Positions 1 to 8,438 of a stretch of DNA of 39,509 nt are shown in pieces. Origin of the DNA: Candidatus Colenecus caballi. GTDB lineage: Bacteria; Bacteroidota; Bacteroidia; Bacteroidales; Bacteroidaceae. Both the position numbers and the translations under genes were made by a program. The notes beneath the pieces are model-generated. The model was not told where the DNA came from. It saw only the letters and a list, made by a program, of their open reading frames with translations, and ran no database searches. Every line of letters starts with the position of its first letter. Position 1 is the first letter of the stretch. The stretch is taken from contig JAGHSY010000055.1 in the NCBI GenBank assembly GCA_018065615.1, positions 1 through 39,509 on the forward strand, written 5' to 3'.

Positions 1-919
1 ATTCTATATTATTTCTAGGATGATGTGATACAATTTCCTCACGAAGACGGGTACGGTCTATATGGGTATAAATCTCAGTTGTTGAAATTTTCTCATGGCC
101 AAGCATGCATTGTATTGCACGCAGATTTGCACCACCTTCAAGCAGGTGTGTGGCGAACGAATGACGGAATGTATGCGGACTGACCGTTTTGGTGATTCCG
201 GCTTTGGACACCAGATCTTTGACAATATCGAACACCATCACCCTTGAGATAGGACGACCGCGTCTGATACTGAGAAACAGAAAGTGCTCTGAACCAGCCT
301 TTATGTCAATGTGACAGCGGTCATCGAGATAAAGTGATATTTCATGGATGGCCCTTGGAGAAATGGGGACCAGACGTTCTTTGTTTCCCTTGCCGGTGAC
401 TCGTATGAACCCTTCTTCAGGATACAGGTCCTGCATTTTAAGTGAGCAAAGTTCAGAAACACGCAGACCGCAACTGTACATGGTCTCTAACATGGCCCTG
501 TTCCGATGTCCTTCCGGTGCTGTGAGATCAATGCAAGATATAATGGTGTCTATTTCCTGCACGGTGAGAACATCAGGCAGATGACGACCGGTCTTGGGTG
601 ATTCAAGCAGCTCACTTGGATCATCAGGCCGATAACCGTCCAGATTCAGAAATTTGAAGAAAGACCTGACACCGGAAAGAATTCTGGCCTGGGAACGCGG
701 AGCGATACCCAGATCACCCATAGCTGCGGCAAAGCCGTGAAGATCATCAAGAGTGACAGTCTGCTCGTCAAGGTTGCAGTCATCAAGGTAACCGAGCAGT
801 TTGCCACAGTCATCCATATACGCCTCCAAGGTATTGGGAGACAATGACTTTTCCAAAAGCAGGTACTGTCGGTAACGTTGCAGGACTGCGGTATGTGAAC
901 GCCCTGTATTATTTTCCAT
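1..919 (-). CDS. xerD: Tyrosine recombinase XerD (3' end cut by window edge)
   Basis: Site-specific recombinase of the XerC/XerD type, which resolves chromosome dimers at dif. I translated it from ATG at 919; it stays open to position 1. The N-terminal SAM-like domain (about residues 1-95) is followed by the catalytic domain. The frame shows the first Arg region (SCGLRVSELCSL), HTFRHSFATHLL (the H-x-x-R box), LGHEKISTTEIYTHI (the second His and the Tyr nucleophile) and then HHPR, where Xer proteins normally end, so only a few residues are missing. It is divergent from the O-methyltransferase operon with about 46 bp between starts. The length and isolated single-gene setting fit chromosomal Xer rather than a phage integrase. 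XerD is preferred over XerC from general resemblance only. Confidence 0.9.
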   Translation of the reverse strand, partial: MENNTGRSHTAVLQRYRQYLLLEKSLSPNTLEAYMDDCGKLLGYLDDCNLDEQTVTLDDLHGFAAAMGDLGIAPRSQARILSGVRSFFKFLNLDGYRPDDPSELLESPKTGRHLPDVLTVQEIDTIISCIDLTAPEGHRNRAMLETMYSCGLRVSELCSLKMQDLYPEEGFIRVTGKGNKERLVPISPRAIHEISLYLDDRCHIDIKAGSEHFLFLSIRRGRPISRVMVFDIVKDLVSKAGITKTVSPHTFRHSFATHLLEGGANLRAIQCMLGHEKISTTEIYTHIDRTRLREEIVSHHPRNNIE

Positions 920-935
920 TGTCAGAAAATCAGCT

Positions 936-943
936 TAACTTTG
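936..943 (+). promoter_or_regulatory. Putative -7 box of the O-methyltransferase operon
   Basis: TAACTTTG matches TAnnTTTG and lies 22 bases before the ATG at 966. A TTTT run about 20 bases upstream could act as a poor -33 element. The box nearly touches the opposite-facing xerD box, so the two promoters overlap. Confidence 0.45.
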
Positions 944-950
944 CAAAGTC

Positions 951-958
951 CAAAGATA
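951..958 (-). promoter_or_regulatory. Putative -7 box of the xerD promoter
   Basis: On the minus strand this reads TATCTTTG, matching the Bacteroidetes -7 consensus TAnnTTTG, 31 bases before the xerD start. Only a weak TTG lies near the expected -33 position, so the call rests on the -7 box. Confidence 0.4.
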
Positions 959-965
959 AGGAAAA

Positions 966-1637
966 ATGGCGACAGGCGGACAAGGAATAGGATACACAGG
1001 TGAAGACGTGCTGGAAGAATACATTTCAGCACACATCGAACCTGAAGGTGAACTGCTTTCAGCCCTGTACAGGGAAACGAACCTGAAGCTCCTTAACCCC
1101 AGGATGGCATCGGGCCACATACAGGGAAGACTTCTGAAAATGCTGGTTTCAATGCTGAACCCTGCCAGAGTTCTGGAAATAGGCACATTCACCGGATACG
1201 CAACCCTGTGCATGGCCGAAGGGCTGAAAGATGGTGCAGTGATTCATACCGTTGAAATTGACGATGAATTGGAGAATTTCATTACCGGATGGATTACACG
1301 TTCACCTTTTGCCGAAAGAATCAGGCTTCATATAGGGAATGCTCTTGACGTGGTTCCACAGCTGGGACTTCAGTTTGACATGATGTTCATGGACGGTGAG
1401 AAGAGAGAATATCCGCTATATTATGAGAATCTGCTGGATTTTGTCAGGCCGGGCGGATACATCCTGGCAGACAACACTCTTTGGGACGGGCACGTTGCCG
1501 ACAAGGCGTATGACAGGGACGAACAGACTGTGGCTATCAGAAAATTCAACGATATGGTGGCATCGGACTCAAGAGTTGAAGTTGCCATGATTCCAATTCG
1601 TGACGGACTGACAATCATTAGAAAAAAACAGGATTGA
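966..1637 (+). CDS. SAM-dependent O-methyltransferase (caffeoyl-CoA OMT-like)
   Basis: Class I methyltransferase of the COG4122/Methyltransf_3 type, 223 residues and close to family size. The SAM-binding glycine loop is seen as VLEIGTFTGYATLCMAEGL (about residues 70-88). It is followed by an acidic ribose-binding end (HTVEIDDEL), the FMDGEKREYPLYYENLL metal/substrate region and PGGYILADNTLWDGHVAD, both typical of the family. The substrate cannot be read from sequence. It is the first gene of an operon with rbfA, which starts 3 bases after its stop. The start at 966 is the first ATG after the promoter box; a start a few codons later is possible because homologues usually begin nearer LEEYISAHI. 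Confidence 0.88.
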   Translation: MATGGQGIGYTGEDVLEEYISAHIEPEGELLSALYRETNLKLLNPRMASGHIQGRLLKMLVSMLNPARVLEIGTFTGYATLCMAEGLKDGAVIHTVEIDDELENFITGWITRSPFAERIRLHIGNALDVVPQLGLQFDMMFMDGEKREYPLYYENLLDFVRPGGYILADNTLWDGHVADKAYDRDEQTVAIRKFNDMVASDSRVEVAMIPIRDGLTIIRKKQD

Positions 1638-1640
1638 AAT

Positions 1641-1976
1641 ATGGATTCTACCAGACAACAGAAAATTGCAAGGCTCATTCAGAAAGAACTGAGCGAACTT
1701 ATCCTTCAGCAGACAAAACTTGCCAAGGGACTGCTCATTACGGTAAGCGAAGTCAAGGTCAGCAGCGATCTTGGCATTGCTACTGCCTATTTAAGCGTTT
1801 TCCCTTCAGAAAAAGGAGAAGAAACCGTTAAGAACATCAATGCGAATGTCAAGCAGATACGCTTCGATCTTGGACAGAGGGTACGCCATCAGCTGCGCGT
1901 GATTCCTGAACTACGTTTCTTCCTTGACACGACAATTGATTACATGGCACATATTGACGAACTGCTGAAAAAGTGA
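1641..1976 (+). CDS. rbfA: Ribosome-binding factor A
   Basis: RbfA is a small KH-fold protein that binds 16S rRNA helix 1 during 30S maturation. The 111 residues match the family length. The typical opening RQQKIARLIQKELSELI, the central VSSDLGIATAYLSVFP and the closing LRVIPELRFFLDTTIDYMAHIDELL are all present. It follows the methyltransferase by 3 bases. Its TGA stop overlaps the GTG start of the downstream permease gene, so the two are probably translationally coupled. Confidence 0.93.
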   Translation: MDSTRQQKIARLIQKELSELILQQTKLAKGLLITVSEVKVSSDLGIATAYLSVFPSEKGEETVKNINANVKQIRFDLGQRVRHQLRVIPELRFFLDTTIDYMAHIDELLKK

Positions 1977-3205
1977 ATTTCCCGCTGTTTATAGCTAAGC
2001 GTTACCTTTTTGCAAAAAAGAGCCATAACGTTATCAATGTGATTTCAGGCATTTCCATTGCCGGAGTCGCATTGGCTTCATTTGCCCTGATCTGCACTCT
2101 GTCCGTATTCAACGGATTCAATGATCTTGTAGCATCGCTGTTCCGTGATTTTGACCCGGAGCTCAAGGTCGTTCCGGCACAGGGAAAATTCTTGAAAACC
2201 ACCGATGAAAACATTGAAAAAGCATGCAGTCTCCCATTCATTGACGCGTGCAGTTTCACTCTTGAGGAACAGGCTCTGATAAGCTACAAAAGCAAGCAGG
2301 AAATTGCAATGATAAAAGGTGTTGCTGACAATTACCATGACCTTGTCAACATTAAAGGACTGCTTTTGGGTAAAGGCATTTTCATGCTTGAAGATGAAGT
2401 CTGCCATTACGGTATTCTCGGGGCCGGACTGATGAGCAGGTTGGACTGCGGGACAAGTCCGGCATACCCGCTTAAACTTTACATTCCCAAAAAGGAGGGA
2501 CGTGTCAGCCTGACCAATCCGACCGGGGCCTTCAACCAGGCTAACATCTACTCTCCCGGTGTCGTATTCCGCGTGGAACAGGAGAAATATGATAACAGTT
2601 ATGTAATTGTATCACTTGAACTGGCGCAGAATCTTACCGACAGGCAAGATGAAGCATCGGCCCTGGAAATAATGCTGAAGGATGGCATCGGACTTAGAAA
2701 AGCCAAACGTGAACTGACAGCGGTACTGGGACCCGAATTTCTGGTTCTTGACCGTTTTGAGCAACAGGCCGATGTGTTCAAGGTCGTGAAGCTTGAGAAA
2801 CTGGTTTCTTACCTGTTCCTTACATTCATTCTGCTCATTGCATGCTTCAATATAATAGGTTCACTCATCATGCTGATTGTCGAAAAACAGCAGGACATCA
2901 GTCTGCTTGGAAGCATGGGCGCAGAACAGAAGACCATTGAAAGGATATTTGTTACAAATGGCATTCTCATTTCTCTGATAGGAGCCGTTTCAGGACTTAT
3001 ATTGGGTGTAGCGGCAATTTTCGTTCAAAAGAGATTCGGAATAATCACACTTGGAGCAGAAGGAAGTTTCATAGTTGACGCATACCCGGTAAGCATTCAG
3101 TGGCAGGACATCATTCTGGTACTTGTTACGGTACTGGCCGTCAGTTTCCTGTCAGTACGTCCAATCGGGCCCATTGCCCGGAAATTCATCAGGAAATCAG
3201 AGTGA
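1973..3205 (+). CDS. LolC/LolE-type ABC transporter permease (FtsX family)
   Basis: Inner-membrane permease of the FtsX/LolCE superfamily, 410 residues, probably part of a lipoprotein-release or related envelope ABC system. An N-terminal membrane helix follows the FIAKRYLFAKKSHNVINVISGISI motif seen in LolE-like proteins. A large periplasmic domain (about residues 45-270) is followed by three C-terminal membrane helices (about 275-300, 325-355 and 375-395) and the loop VEKQQDISLLGSMGAEQKTI. The start is GTG at 1973, sharing GTGA with the rbfA stop. No ATPase partner lies here, as is common for this gene in Bacteroidetes. Its last 9 bases overlap the convergent murI. Confidence 0.85.
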   Translation: MNFPLFIAKRYLFAKKSHNVINVISGISIAGVALASFALICTLSVFNGFNDLVASLFRDFDPELKVVPAQGKFLKTTDENIEKACSLPFIDACSFTLEEQALISYKSKQEIAMIKGVADNYHDLVNIKGLLLGKGIFMLEDEVCHYGILGAGLMSRLDCGTSPAYPLKLYIPKKEGRVSLTNPTGAFNQANIYSPGVVFRVEQEKYDNSYVIVSLELAQNLTDRQDEASALEIMLKDGIGLRKAKRELTAVLGPEFLVLDRFEQQADVFKVVKLEKLVSYLFLTFILLIACFNIIGSLIMLIVEKQQDISLLGSMGAEQKTIERIFVTNGILISLIGAVSGLILGVAAIFVQKRFGIITLGAEGSFIVDAYPVSIQWQDIILVLVTVLAVSFLSVRPIGPIARKFIRKSE

Positions 3206-4039
3206 CACGGTCTGCACGTCAATCGGGCCGTCAAGGAAAACCGATGCGTTCGGAAGGAATGTCTCAACTGATTCAGTGGTCAGATACCTGCATTCGCCAC
3301 CTTTTGAACAGCGTTCATCCATATCAGGGTGACGTCTGAGATAGTCGGCCAATGAAGCGGCCACATATTCACCTTGCGAAATGACCTTCACTCCTTCAGG
3401 AACATATCTGACAATCTTGTCCAGAAGCAGCGGATAATGGGTGCAGCCCAGAATGATTGTATCTATCATGGAATCTTTGGACAGCAGATTCTCAACGTGA
3501 CGGCGGACAAAGAAATCAGTTCCATCGGACTGTGATTCCCCTGATTCGACCAATGGAACCCAAATGGGACATGATTCAGCAGTTACCTTGATGTCAGGAA
3601 ACAGTTTGTTGATTTCCAATGGATAGGACAAAGATTTGACTGTTCCGGGAGTAGCAAGAAGTCCGATATGGCGGGTTTTTGTCATTTCACCGATGGATTC
3701 TACGGTTGGACGGATAATTCCAAGGACACGTCTGGAAGAATCAATACGGGGCAGGTCAACCTGCTGGATTGTCCTGAGTGCTTTGGCCGATGCCGTGTTG
3801 CATGCAAGGATGACCAGCTGGCAACCCATTTCAAACAGTTTGGTCACACATTGGAGAGTGTACTCATAGACAACCTGGAACGATCTTGTTCCATAAGGTG
3901 TTCTGGCATTGTCTCCAAAATACAGAAAATCATATTCAGGCATGGCCTGACGAATGTGTCCCAGTATTGTCAGGCCGCCATATCCCGAGTCAAAAACCCC
4001 GATGGAACCGGCCTTTTTTGAAAGATTCTCTGATTTCAT
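3197..4039 (-). CDS. murI: Glutamate racemase
   Basis: Makes D-glutamate for peptidoglycan. The 280 residues fit the family. Motifs in order are GVFDSGYGGLTI (residues 14-25), GDNARTPYG (about 42-50), the first catalytic cysteine in LACNTASA (C80) and the second in LGCTHYPLL (C199). It is the last gene of the envelope operon, 5 bases after the third Skp-like gene, and converges on the LolC/E-like gene with a 9-base overlap. The C-terminal 30 residues after LADYLRRHPDM are less conserved, which is normal. Confidence 0.95.
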   Translation of the reverse strand: MKSENLSKKAGSIGVFDSGYGGLTILGHIRQAMPEYDFLYFGDNARTPYGTRSFQVVYEYTLQCVTKLFEMGCQLVILACNTASAKALRTIQQVDLPRIDSSRRVLGIIRPTVESIGEMTKTRHIGLLATPGTVKSLSYPLEINKLFPDIKVTAESCPIWVPLVESGESQSDGTDFFVRRHVENLLSKDSMIDTIILGCTHYPLLLDKIVRYVPEGVKVISQGEYVAASLADYLRRHPDMDERCSKGGECRYLTTESVETFLPNASVFLDGPIDVQTVSL

Positions 4040-4044
4040 ACGCG

Positions 4045-4605
4045 TTATCTGTCTGTAATTATCTGTACGTCCTCCTTAGTGGCGGGGCTTTCAATACCTA
4101 CAAGAACATACACATCATGAGAAATGTCAACGCCTTTGGTTTCGTTGATGTAAAGGTATGTCCTTGTTCCCGTATCTATCACATAATCCAATCCTGACTT
4201 GCGGCATACCTGTGAAACGGCCATGAGAAGCTTCTTTCTCAACGGATCCAGCAGATTGTCACGCTGCTGTTCAAGTTCATTCTGGATTCTCTGCTTGAAC
4301 ATGGCGTTATTGTCCATAAGAAGCTGCAGCTCCTTCTGGCGTTTGGCAACTATTGAAGGAGAAAGATGGTCCTGTTCCAGCATGAATTCCACATACTGCC
4401 TTTCGAATTCACGCTTTGAACGGTCCAGTTCCTCACGCAAATCGGACTGCAGTTTCTGAAGTGAGATTTCGGCTTCATGATATTCAGGCATCAGCATCAT
4501 TGTGCCGTTGAAATCAAGGAAACCGAACTTGCCTTCCTGAGCATACGCCGGAAGAAGGCAAATAAGCAGGAAAACAGGTAACAGTAAGGTTTTCTTAATT
4601 GTCAT
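4045..4605 (-). CDS. Divergent OmpH/Skp-like periplasmic protein (third copy)
   Basis: Predicted periplasmic chaperone-like protein of 186 residues. A signal peptide (residues 1-22, ending AYAQ) is followed by KFGFLDFNGTMMLMPEYHEAE, the Skp/OmpH opening seen in its two upstream neighbours. A long charged helix region (about 50-140) would form the coiled-coil tentacles, and a final beta segment contains DYVIDTG. It lies 80 bases after the second Skp gene and 5 before murI. It is more divergent and longer at the C terminus than the two upstream copies, which suggests a specialised role; that is inference. Confidence 0.82.
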   Translation of the reverse strand: MTIKKTLLLPVFLLICLLPAYAQEGKFGFLDFNGTMMLMPEYHEAEISLQKLQSDLREELDRSKREFERQYVEFMLEQDHLSPSIVAKRQKELQLLMDNNAMFKQRIQNELEQQRDNLLDPLRKKLLMAVSQVCRKSGLDYVIDTGTRTYLYINETKGVDISHDVYVLVGIESPATKEDVQIITDR

Positions 4606-4633
4606 ATTCAGGTGTAGTACGACTTTAAACGGT

Positions 4634-4663
4634 CAGGGGAAACGGACTGATGTCTGTTCCCCC
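4634..4663 (-). other. Imperfect hairpin between the second and third Skp-like genes
   Basis: GGGGAAACGGAC and GTCTGTTCCCC are near-complementary with a four-base loop, in the widest gap (80 bp) of the skp-murI segment. It could attenuate or stabilise the transcript. There is no clear U-run, so it is not called a terminator. Confidence 0.3.
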
Positions 4664-4685
4664 CGGACGCATATTTCATTTGGAA

Positions 4686-5189
4686 TTACTTGATTCCAAG
4701 TTTTGCCTTGACAGATTCAGTCACATCTGTCGTAAGAGTAGAACTTACAAAAGGAACCACGCCGCCGGCAATGTCGAAAATGCAGACATAAGCTCCTTCC
4801 TCACCTACAGTCTGAATGGCCTTTGTGAGCTTGGTCTGAATCTTTTCCATCAGTTCATTTGACTTGTTCTGCAGGTTGATCTGACAGTCACTGTAATACT
4901 GCTCAGCCTTCTGACGGCTTTCCATGATTTCCTGTTCACGACGCTGACGTATATTGTCGGGAAGGGTTTCTGCCTGTTTCTGATAATCGTCAACCTTCTT
5001 GGTATATTCGGTTTCCATATACTTGAGCTCCTCCTCATACTGTTTGGAAAGCGTCTCTATTTCTGTCTGGGCTTCCTTATAATCCGGCATCAGAATCAGA
5101 ATGTCCGATGAATTGATGTGACCGAATTTCTGAGCAAATACACTAATTGGAGCAAGTGCTACCAATGCAATGGCAATAAATTTTTTCAT
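4686..5189 (-). CDS. OmpH/Skp family outer-membrane protein chaperone
   Basis: Periplasmic Skp-like chaperone of 167 residues for outer-membrane proteins. Residues 1-19 are a signal peptide (ending VFAQ), followed by KFGHINSSDILILMPDYKEAQ. Then comes a strongly helical, Glu/Lys/Gln-rich stretch (about 45-125) expected to make the coiled-coil arms, and a beta segment YVCIFDIAGGVVPFV. It lies in tandem 52 bases after the first Skp copy and downstream of bamA, matching its job of escorting barrel substrates. Confidence 0.9.
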   Translation of the reverse strand: MKKFIAIALVALAPISVFAQKFGHINSSDILILMPDYKEAQTEIETLSKQYEEELKYMETEYTKKVDDYQKQAETLPDNIRQRREQEIMESRQKAEQYYSDCQINLQNKSNELMEKIQTKLTKAIQTVGEEGAYVCIFDIAGGVVPFVSSTLTTDVTESVKAKLGIK

Positions 5190-5241
5190 ATCTGTAATTT
5201 TAATACGTTTCTGTTGAATATATTATCACAAAGGTAAACAA

Positions 5242-5757
5242 TTAATTTGAATACCCCAGTTTGCGCAGGACTTCATTACTGATGTCAATCTTTGGTGAAG
5301 CGTATATCATGCTTGAGGCCGATGAACGGTCAACCACGACCTGGTACCCTTCTGATTCACTTATCTGTTTGACAGCTTCATAAATCTCATCCTGAATTGG
5401 AGCCATAAGGCTTTCACGTTTCTTGTAAAGTTCGCCATCGGGGCCAAAATACTGGCGCTTCAGTTCGCTAGCCTGCTTTTCCTTGGCAACAATCTCCTCT
5501 TCCTTCTTGTTCTTCTGCTCTTCTGACAGGAAAAGAGCTTCGTTCTGATAATTCTTGTACAGAGTCTGGGCCTCCAGCGATACGGCCTCGACTTCAGCCT
5601 CCCAACGCTTTGAAAGCTGGTTCAACTGTTCATTGGCACGTTCATATGTAGGTATCCTGTTAAGAATATACTCCATATCGACAAGAGCGAATTTCTGCGC
5701 ACCTGCGGTGAAGCAGAAAAGGCACATAAGTGCAGTCAGTGTAAATAGCTTTTTCAT
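5242..5757 (-). CDS. OmpH/Skp family outer-membrane protein chaperone
   Basis: First of three tandem Skp-like genes, directly after bamA (42-base gap). A signal peptide (1-20, ending AGAQ) is followed by KFALVDMEYILNRIPTYERA, a canonical OmpH opening, then a long charged helical region (about 45-130) and the terminal segment YQVVVDRSSASSMIYAS. The 171 residues match the family. It is predicted to act in the periplasm with BamA. Confidence 0.92.
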   Translation of the reverse strand: MKKLFTLTALMCLFCFTAGAQKFALVDMEYILNRIPTYERANEQLNQLSKRWEAEVEAVSLEAQTLYKNYQNEALFLSEEQKNKKEEEIVAKEKQASELKRQYFGPDGELYKKRESLMAPIQDEIYEAVKQISESEGYQVVVDRSSASSMIYASPKIDISNEVLRKLGYSN

Positions 5758-5799
5758 AATATTCCGTTTTCCTTTAATATATGCATTGTTTGCGTCAGG

Positions 5800-8436
5800 T
5801 TAAAATTCCTGGCCCAGAATGAAGTGCACCTGACTGCCTCCATACTGGCGGGAACCCATAATCGGGTCAAAGCCGTACGCCCAGTCTATACCCATGAGAC
5901 CAATCATCGATAGGAATACACGGACACCTGCGCCGGCCGAACGTTTCATGTCGAACGGATTGAACTTTCCTATTGAATCCCAGGCATTGCCACCCTCAAG
6001 GAATGCAAGAGCGTAAATGGTTGTTGAGTTCTCCATAAGCAGCGGGAAACGCAGTTCGGCGGCCATACGGGTGTATGCGTAACCGTCAGAATATGGTGTA
6101 AGTGCACCGTTGTCGTAACCGCGCAGGCCCACAATCTCGGTCGCATAGGTATAGGAACCGCCGCTCATGCCGTCACCGCCAACGAAGAAGGTCTCAAACG
6201 GTGATTTCTTATACTTGTTGTAATGTCCAAGCAGTCCGAAGTCAAAGCGCGTCATAAGCACCAGACGTCTCTTGGCCCCCTGTGTGAGCGATGTGTATGT
6301 ACGACTGCGGAACTTCCACTTGTTGTATTCTATCCACTTGTGTTTCTGGCGCAGTTCGTCCTGATAACGGGCCGATGTGGGATCTGCGGCCAGATGCTCA
6401 TAGTCAACACCGTCAAACAGCGAATAGGGAGGAGTAAGATACACCGATGCCGCAAATTCAGAACCGACACGCGGGAAAATTGGATTGTCCGTCGTATTGC
6501 GGCTCAATGTGACACCCAGATTAATGTTGTTGCAGGTACCGTTATTGATCAGGAAGTAATCCCACTGCTTGAGTTTGTACCTTGTGTAGGCCAATTCGCC
6601 ATATATGGTAAAATAATCATCGGGCCAGTGAAGGCGCTTGCCCCAGCCGATACTGGCACCCAGCATTGTGATGTACTTGTCAGGGTCATAATACGACTCA
6701 TAATTGTTATAGTAGCCGCCATTGCCGTAATAGTTGCCGTATCCGTACATGTACTGATACATATTCTGGTAATAGGCAGAATTGTAGTAGTTGCTGCTGA
6801 TATCGGTCTGTTTTGAATAGAACAGTCCTACAGACAATGAGTTCGGTCTCTTTCCACCCAGCCAGGGCTCCAGGAAGGAAATGCTGTATGAATGGTAGAA
6901 CTGGCCGTTGGTCTGACCGCTTATTGACAGTGTCTGTCCGTCACCCTGAGGTATGAACATACGGTAGTTGTCACTCTTGTGGAACAGGTTGTACATTGAA
7001 AAGTTGGTGAATTTCAATGACAGCCTTCCTATGACACCGGTCTGTCCCCAACCGGCAGAGAGCTCCACCTGGTCATTGGCCTTAGACTCAAGTTCCCAAT
7101 TTATGTCAACGGTACCGTTTGAAGGATCCGGTTTGATGTCAGGATTGATGGTTGTGGGTTCAAAATGGCCCATCTGGTCAATCTGACGGTATGTGCTCTC
7201 AATTTCTTGATTAGGGAATGTGTCGAGCGTATGGGTATAGAGTGCACGGCGAACCACATTCTCATACAGCCTGTCATTACCTATAATGCCAACCCTGTTG
7301 ATGGTGGCCTGAGGTCCTTCCGCTATGCGCATTTCAAGGTCAATGGAATCACCAGTGACATTAACCTCGACGGGATCAAGCTGGAACAGCACATATCCGC
7401 GGTTATAGTACATCTTGCCAATGGCATCCTCATCACCGCTTACACGTTCGGTCAGTTTCTTCTGGTTATACACGTCACCGGACTTCATGTTCAGAACAGC
7501 ATCCAGCTGACCTGTTGAATAAACCGTATTGCCCACCCATGTGATGTTCCTCAGGAAGTATTTGTCACCTTCCTCAATCGTCAGCCACACATCAACTGTA
7601 TTGTCATCAAAATTGTTGGAGACACTGTCCCGTACAATGCAGGCATCACGATATCCAAGTTCACCGTATCGGGTCAGAATATTGTCCATGTCATTCTGGA
7701 ATTCATCTTTGACGAACTTCTTTGTACGGAAGAACTCGCGGATATTGCCCTTTTCATTGGTCTTTTTCATCAGTTTCCTGATATCCTTACCCGTCAGGGC
7801 CACGTTGCCGTCAATGTGGATTTCACGTACTTTTACCTTATCTTTCTTGTCAATGAAAACATCCACATAAACCAAGCCGTCCTCATCGGGCTCAGAACGC
7901 TGCTGTACACGGACTTCGGCATCCTTGAACCCCTTTTCATCAAAATAGTCACGTACCAGTTTCTCAGAACGGTTCAGGCCGTTCTGTGTTATCTGACTGC
8001 CCGGGAACAGTCCTATCTTGTCTTCAAGATCCGATGACTCACCATTGCGTACGCCATGGAAAATGACCTCCTTGACCTTAGGGTTCTGTTCTATCAGAAT
8101 TTCAAGCCATATCCTGTCACCGCTGGTCTTCAAGGCCGAAATCTTGACGTTGGCGAACAGGCCGGTGTTCCACAGTCTCTTCATGGCTTCAGTCACTTCT
8201 GGTCCGGGAACAGCAATTCTCTGTCCGACAGACAGGCCTGACAGCTTGATAAGCGACTTGGTGTTGTTTGCTTCAATGCCTGTCACCTGAATTTCAGCAA
8301 TCTCATATCTCTTGGCAGTACCGGAATAGAGTATCACCGGATTTGTCTGCTCTGCTTCATCGGTCTGTGCCATTGCCGGCGCTACCATGAACAACGCCAC
8401 AATGACTGCATATTTCAATTTGAACTTCATCATCAT
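5800..8436 (-). CDS. bamA: Outer-membrane protein assembly factor BamA
   Basis: Core of the BAM complex, which inserts beta-barrels into the outer membrane. I chose the start at 8436 (Met-Met-Met-Lys, then signal peptide ending APAMAQ). An upstream in-frame start inside uppS gives an unlikely leader. The protein is 878 residues. POTRA repeats fill about residues 40-460, with typical phrases such as IQVTGIEANNTKSLIKLSGL and VREIHIDGNVALTGKDI. The barrel (about 475-878) includes the lid-loop segment GGDGMSGGSYTYA, EIVGLRGYDNGALTP and a final FILGQEF with C-terminal Phe. A Tyr/Asn/Gly-rich insertion sits at about residues 546-586. It follows uppS by 2 bases and precedes three skp-like genes. Confidence 0.95.
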   Translation of the reverse strand: MMMKFKLKYAVIVALFMVAPAMAQTDEAEQTNPVILYSGTAKRYEIAEIQVTGIEANNTKSLIKLSGLSVGQRIAVPGPEVTEAMKRLWNTGLFANVKISALKTSGDRIWLEILIEQNPKVKEVIFHGVRNGESSDLEDKIGLFPGSQITQNGLNRSEKLVRDYFDEKGFKDAEVRVQQRSEPDEDGLVYVDVFIDKKDKVKVREIHIDGNVALTGKDIRKLMKKTNEKGNIREFFRTKKFVKDEFQNDMDNILTRYGELGYRDACIVRDSVSNNFDDNTVDVWLTIEEGDKYFLRNITWVGNTVYSTGQLDAVLNMKSGDVYNQKKLTERVSGDEDAIGKMYYNRGYVLFQLDPVEVNVTGDSIDLEMRIAEGPQATINRVGIIGNDRLYENVVRRALYTHTLDTFPNQEIESTYRQIDQMGHFEPTTINPDIKPDPSNGTVDINWELESKANDQVELSAGWGQTGVIGRLSLKFTNFSMYNLFHKSDNYRMFIPQGDGQTLSISGQTNGQFYHSYSISFLEPWLGGKRPNSLSVGLFYSKQTDISSNYYNSAYYQNMYQYMYGYGNYYGNGGYYNNYESYYDPDKYITMLGASIGWGKRLHWPDDYFTIYGELAYTRYKLKQWDYFLINNGTCNNINLGVTLSRNTTDNPIFPRVGSEFAASVYLTPPYSLFDGVDYEHLAADPTSARYQDELRQKHKWIEYNKWKFRSRTYTSLTQGAKRRLVLMTRFDFGLLGHYNKYKKSPFETFFVGGDGMSGGSYTYATEIVGLRGYDNGALTPYSDGYAYTRMAAELRFPLLMENSTTIYALAFLEGGNAWDSIGKFNPFDMKRSAGAGVRVFLSMIGLMGIDWAYGFDPIMGSRQYGGSQVHFILGQEF

Positions 8437-8438
8437 CT

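Noticed and set aside
1-919. xerD-like gene as an integrase of a mobile element
   Set aside because: Its length, motif set, and placement beside a conserved housekeeping operon, with no attachment-site repeat or phage genes, fit the chromosomal Xer recombinase.
6223-6816. A 197-codon open frame on the plus strand inside bamA
   Set aside because: It is antisense to conserved BamA barrel strands, lacks a promoter and reads as low-diversity Ile/Val runs produced by the Tyr/Asn-rich insertion on the other strand.
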